Source: an uncultured Lachnospiraceae bacterium
Lineage (GTDB): Bacteria; Bacillota; Clostridia; Lachnospirales; Lachnospiraceae
Length of the DNA stretch: 64,000 nucleotides
NCBI GenBank assembly: GCA_905203555.1
Contig: CAJKWK010000002.1
Location: 55,684 to 119,683, forward strand
Reading direction: 5' to 3'
The notes below the pieces were generated by a model that saw only the letters and a program-made list of their open reading frames with translations, ran no database searches and had not been told where the DNA came from. Shown one piece after another: positions 60,216 to 64,000 of the stretch; the stretch's first letter is position 1; every line of letters begins with the position of its first letter. A program made the position numbers and the translations under genes.

Positions 60216-61694
60216 ATGAATAAAGTAAGAACAAGATTTGCGCCAAGTCCGACCGGAAGAATGCATGTGGGAAATTTGCGTACGGCGCTTTATGCATATT
60301 TGATTGCGAAGCATGAAGGAGGAGACTTCCTGCTGCGTATTGAAGACACAGATCAGGAACGATTTGTGGAAGAAGCATTGGGAATTATTTACAGAACAAT
60401 GGAGAAAACAGGTCTGATTCATGATGAGGGACCGGATAAAGATAAGGGATATGGCCCATATATCCAGAGTGAGAGAACTGCATCCGGGCTTTATTTGAAA
60501 TATGCAAAGCAATTGGTAGAACAGGGAGATGCATATTATTGTTTCTGTGACAAGGAGCGTCTGGATTCTCTCAAGACTTCTGTATCTGAGAGCGGTACAG
60601 AAATCGTAGTTTATGATAAACATTGCCTCGGTCTTTCTAAAGAGGAAGTAGAAGCGAATCTGGCGGCAGGAAAACCATGGGTTATCCGTCTCAATGTACC
60701 GAATGAAGGGACTACGACTTTCCATGATGAAATCTACGGGGATATTACTGTTCCGAATGCAGAACTGGATGATATGATTTTGATCAAATCAGATGGATAT
60801 CCAACCTATAATTTTGCAAATGTAGTAGATGATCATTTGATGGAAATTAGTCATGTAGTGCGCGGAAACGAATATCTTTCTTCTGCTCCGAAGTACAATC
60901 GCCTTTACGAGGCATTTGGCTGGGAAGTGCCGGTATATGTACATTGTCCGTTGATTACCGATGAAGAACATAAGAAGTTGAGTAAACGAAGCGGTCATTC
61001 TTCTTTTGAAGATCTGCTGGAGCAGGGCTTTGTTTCCGAGGCGATTGTAAATTATGTTGCGCTGCTTGGATGGTGTCCGACAGACAACCGCGAGATTTTC
61101 AGCCTGGAGGAACTGGTAGAAGCATTTGATTATCGGCATATGAGTAAGTCTCCGGCGGTATTCGATATTGTAAAATTAAAATGGATGAATGGCGAATATT
61201 TGAAAGCTATGGATTTCGACCGTTTTTATGAACTGGCAGAGCCTTATATCCGCGAAGTGGTAACAAAAGAATTTGATCTTAAAAAGATTGCTGCGCTGGT
61301 TAAGACAAGAATTGAGGTTTTACCGGACATTAAAGAGCAGATTGATTTCTTCCAGGAAGTACCGGAGTATGAAAATGGATTATATACACATAAAAAAATG
61401 AAAACAAATGCTGAAAATTCTCTGCAGACATTACAGGAACTGGTTCCGGTTCTGGAGGCTCAGGAAGACTACAGCAATGATGCTTTGTTTGAGAGTCTGA
61501 AAGCATTTGCAGGAGAGAAGGGATACAAGATCGGTTATGTTATGTGGCCGATTCGTACCGCAGTATCTGGAAAGCAGAATACACCGGGCGGGGCTACAGA
61601 GATTATGGAAGTGCTTGGAAAGCAGGAGTCTTTGCAGCGTATCCAGAAGGCAATTGCAAAATTAAGTGAAGAGAGAAGTGAACATGAGTTTTAG
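60216..61694 (+). CDS. gltX: glutamyl-tRNA synthetase
   Basis: 492 aa class I aminoacyl-tRNA synthetase. TRFAPSPTGRMHVGNLRTALY carries the HIGH-type motif (HVGN), the KMSKS-type motif is KKLSKRSGH, and RIEDTDQERF is conserved. The C-terminal helical anticodon-binding domain contains a GGATEIMEVLGKQESLQRI end. The ATG at 60216 follows AAGGAGAAG. Its last 11 bases overlap the start of the helicase gene. Confidence 0.97.
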   Translation: MNKVRTRFAPSPTGRMHVGNLRTALYAYLIAKHEGGDFLLRIEDTDQERFVEEALGIIYRTMEKTGLIHDEGPDKDKGYGPYIQSERTASGLYLKYAKQLVEQGDAYYCFCDKERLDSLKTSVSESGTEIVVYDKHCLGLSKEEVEANLAAGKPWVIRLNVPNEGTTTFHDEIYGDITVPNAELDDMILIKSDGYPTYNFANVVDDHLMEISHVVRGNEYLSSAPKYNRLYEAFGWEVPVYVHCPLITDEEHKKLSKRSGHSSFEDLLEQGFVSEAIVNYVALLGWCPTDNREIFSLEELVEAFDYRHMSKSPAVFDIVKLKWMNGEYLKAMDFDRFYELAEPYIREVVTKEFDLKKIAALVKTRIEVLPDIKEQIDFFQEVPEYENGLYTHKKMKTNAENSLQTLQELVPVLEAQEDYSNDALFESLKAFAGEKGYKIGYVMWPIRTAVSGKQNTPGGATEIMEVLGKQESLQRIQKAIAKLSEERSEHEF

Positions 61695-63516
61695 TCAAGC
61701 TCAAAAGCAGGCAGTTACACATCTGCAAGGACCTTGTCTTGTCCTGGCAGGACCGGGGTCTGGAAAGACGCTGACAATTGTCAATCGAATCAAATATCTC
61801 ATAGAAGAAGGAAAGGTAAGGCCAGAAGAAATTCTGGTCATTACTTTTACCAAATATGCGGCAACAGAAATGAAAATTCGGCTGAAAACTCTGATGGAAG
61901 GGAGAAATCTGCCGGTTACGATGGGGACGTTCCATGGGATTTATTATGGGATTTTGAAATGGGCGTATAAGCTGGGGGCGGAAAATATTCTTTCTGAAGA
62001 AGACAAGAACCGTCTATTAAGGCAGATTATCAATCAGCAGGAAGAACTGGAAATTTTTGATGAGGAAGATTTTTTGCAGGAGATTTCAAATGAAATCGGA
62101 AAAGTGAAGAATCATCGGATTGCAATTCAAGAGTATCAGAGCAGAAAGTGTGCGCCTGAGGTCTTTCAAAATATTTATCTGGAATATGAGAAAATTCGGA
62201 AACAACTGCGGAAAATCGATTTTGATGACATGCTGGTGCTCTGTTATGAGTTGTTTTCGAAACGTCCGGATGTATTAAAGCTATGGCAGCAAAAATTCAA
62301 ATATATTTTGATTGATGAGTTTCAGGATATCAATCTGGTGCAGTATGATGTTATCAGAATGCTTGCTGAACCGGAACGGAATTTGTTTGCAGTGGGAGAT
62401 GACGATCAGTCTATTTATGGATTTCGCGGGGCAGACGCAAAATTGATGTTTCAGTTCTTGAGAGATTATCCGGATGCCAGACAGATTGTTTTGGATATGA
62501 ATTATCGTTCTACATCGAATATTGTGAAAAATGCGTTGAAGGTGATCGGACACAATCAGGTACGTTTTGAAAAAGAGATTCGTGCACAGAAAGCAGCCGG
62601 TCATAGTCTTCATGTGCAGGAGGTGAAGGATTCTTCCGAAGAGGCTGAATATGTAATCTCACAAATTGAAACATATCTGAAAGTCGGCGTAAAAGCAGAA
62701 CAGATCGCGGTTTTGTATCGGGTTCATACAGATGCAAGGGCTTTGGTCGGGCAGCTTGCAGAGAAAAAACTGGCATTTCAGATGAAGGAACACATGCCCA
62801 ATCTTTATGAACATTTTATTGCGAAAGATATTTCTGCCTATTTGAGACTGGCGCAAGGCAGCCTTACAAGACCGGATTTTGTTCGGGTCATGAATCGGCC
62901 TTTGCGTTACATCGGAAGAGATGCCGTTTCGTGAAATGGAGAGATTACTTTTGAGGAATTGCGTAAAGTGTATGCAGAGAAAGAATGGATGCAGGATCGG
63001 ATCGATCAGTTTGAATGGGATTTGAAGATGTTGAAAAAGATGGCGCCTTATGCGGCAATTCAATATTTGCGTAAACGTATGGGGTATGACGATTTTCTGA
63101 GAGAATATGCGCAGACAAAACGAGTACAGAGCAGTGATTTATTTGAGATACTTTCTGAAATCGAGGAATCGGCAAAGCCCTATCCGACCTGGGAGGCTTG
63201 GCAGAATCAGATGGAAGTATACAGCACAGTTCTGAAAATGCGTGAGAGAAACAAAGAAATGAATGGAGATGGAATCCGGCTGATGACGATGCATGCTGCA
63301 AAGGGATTGGAGTTTGAAGTCGTTTTTTTGATTCAGGTAAATGAGGGGCAGATTCCCTATAAGAAAGCCTTAAAGGAGGCATCGGAAGAAGAGGAACGCC
63401 GTCTTTTTTATGTGGCAATGACGAGAGCAAAGGATATTCTGCAGATTTCGTATGTAAAATATAAAAACGGAAAGGACACATCGCCTTCCCGTTTTGTGGA
63501 CGAATTATTTGAATAG
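61684..63516 (+). pseudogene. UvrD/Rep-family helicase interrupted by an in-frame UGA
   Basis: 611 codons in one frame with a single TGA at 62932-62934. Before it (416 codons): Walker A GPGSGKTLTIV, FTKYAATEMK, DEFQDINLVQYDVI, GDDDQSIYGFRGAD and LDMNYRSTSNI. After it, without a frame change: MTMHAAKGLEFEVVFLIQV (motif V) and ERRLFYVAMTRAKDIL (motif VI), then a normal stop at 63516. So motifs I-IV and V-VI, all needed for a helicase, are on opposite sides. The second part has no usable RBS. A nonsense mutation, a sequencing error, or read-through are the options. Start ATG 61684 overlaps gltX. Confidence 0.85.
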
Positions 63517-63535
63517 AAAATCTGATCTGTAAAGA

Positions 63536-63853
63536 TTACTCGAGAGAATCTAAGCCGAGTGCATCCAGATCCAGCTCTTCGTATTCTTGTGTATCCAGCC
63601 ATTCGTCATAAGCATCTGCTACAATTTCGAATTCTTCATCATCATCGATATTTTCAAGTTCCGGCTCTCCGTCTTCATGTTCGATGTAGCGGTAGAGAAA
63701 TACACGGCTCTCTTCTTCGGTATCGCCTTCATCATCCAGAGGAAGAAGCGCAATATAATCTTTTCCCTGTACAGGGAGGATGCAAAGAATCGCACATTCT
63801 ACAGATTCGTCATTATCAAGAAGCAGTGTAACAGTATCCATTGTTTCGTTCAT
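63536..63853 (-). CDS. DUF1292 acidic protein
   Basis: 105 aa from the ATG at 63853 (AAAGGAG upstream). It is very acidic, beginning MDTVTLLLDNDESVECAIL and containing GKDYIALLPLDDEGDTEEESRVFLYRY, which is the DUF1292 (YrzB-like) beta-domain pattern, then an Asp/Glu-rich helical end (FEIVADAYDEWL). Its usual neighbours in Firmicutes are ruvX and ireB-type genes, which may lie beyond the window. Function unknown. Confidence 0.88.
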   Translation of the reverse strand: MNETMDTVTLLLDNDESVECAILCILPVQGKDYIALLPLDDEGDTEEESRVFLYRYIEHEDGEPELENIDDDEEFEIVADAYDEWLDTQEYEELDLDALGLDSLE

Positions 63854-64000
63854 GGGAATCTCCTTTCGAAATGATTTGATAAAAGGTCTTTTCAGACTTA
63901 AGTTTACTCTAGCAAATCTGTATCTAAAAAGCAAGAGGGACGCAGCTTGAGTTTCCGCAGTTTTATCCACAGAGCTTCAAACCAACCGCCTCGGTTATAA

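Noticed and set aside
62932..62934. Selenocysteine insertion at the helicase UGA
   Set aside because: No UvrD-type selenoprotein is known to me, the site is not a redox position, and I see no clear SECIS-like hairpin right after it.
63904..63999. Open minus-strand frame at the window edge (31 codons, ending DTDLLE)
   Set aside because: It could be the end of a gene beyond the window, but it matches no family I know and another frame (ending VGLKLCG) is equally open. Too short to call.

Overview
This 64 kb window looks like a chromosome segment of a Gram-positive, endospore-forming anaerobe, most probably a Lachnospiraceae member (Clostridium cluster XIVa). The reasons are moderate GC, strong AGGAGG-type ribosome binding sites with frequent TTG/GTG starts, a spoIIGA-sigE-sigG sporulation sigma region next to the division genes, and several gene families I associate with that group (DUF5716/DUF5717, PadR-DUF1700-DUF4097, a Bce-type module). 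Genus and species cannot be fixed from the sequence alone. I saw no rRNA, tRNA, CRISPR array, insertion sequence or phage. Coding density is high. No gene-free stretch exceeds 300 bases; the longest are 56565-56802 (purC leader), 28088-28315, 14680-14881 and 37589-37788.

Layout. 1-9724: a reduced division and cell wall (dcw) cluster: ftsL-like C-terminus, two class B penicillin-binding proteins, mraY, murD, ftsW, ftsQ, ftsZ. It has no murE/F/G/C/B or ftsA. 9749-15664: sporulation block spoIIGA-sigE, then an MBL/beta-CASP nuclease and a PutP symporter, then sigG. 15682-21114: HAD phosphatase, small acidic protein, threonine aldolase-like enzyme, amidohydrolase, CcdA and TlpA-type thioredoxin, and a convergent membrane-anchored FMN-binding-like protein. 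21210-26404: pth, mfd and a PrsA/SurA-type lipoprotein. 26453-35146: ABC-F protein (minus), then patatin, ppk1, galM, topB and a left-handed beta-helix protein. 35177-37675 (minus): cytidylate kinase-like protein and a padR-DUF1700-DUF4097 operon. 37727-42332: a BceRSAB-like peptide sensing and detoxification module. 42381-47806: a three-gene DUF5717 / Hsp70-fold / TPR operon. 47844-50328: polar amino acid ABC importer, with luxS convergent to it. 50938-54890: histidine phosphatase, beta-hydroxyacid dehydrogenase-like protein, ABC exporter. 54915-58955: sodium/solute symporter, then purC-purB behind a structured leader. 59100-63853: LRR surface-type protein, gltX, a UvrD-family helicase split by an in-frame UGA, and a DUF1292 protein.

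The most promising uncharacterised system is the 42464-47806 operon. One protein is a large cytosolic scaffold with two related beta-sandwich-like segments followed by helical repeats. The second has an Hsp70-like layout with an altered phosphate-2 loop. The third is a TPR protein. Together they read like a dedicated chaperone or assembly machine of unknown client. Other points worth a second look are the in-frame UGA in the helicase, the KTG-to-KTA change in the second PBP, a hairpin that holds that PBP's ribosome binding site, an apparent Spo0A-type promoter at spoIIGA, a BceR-type box before the Bce transporter, a perfect inverted repeat over the padR promoter, and the purC leader.
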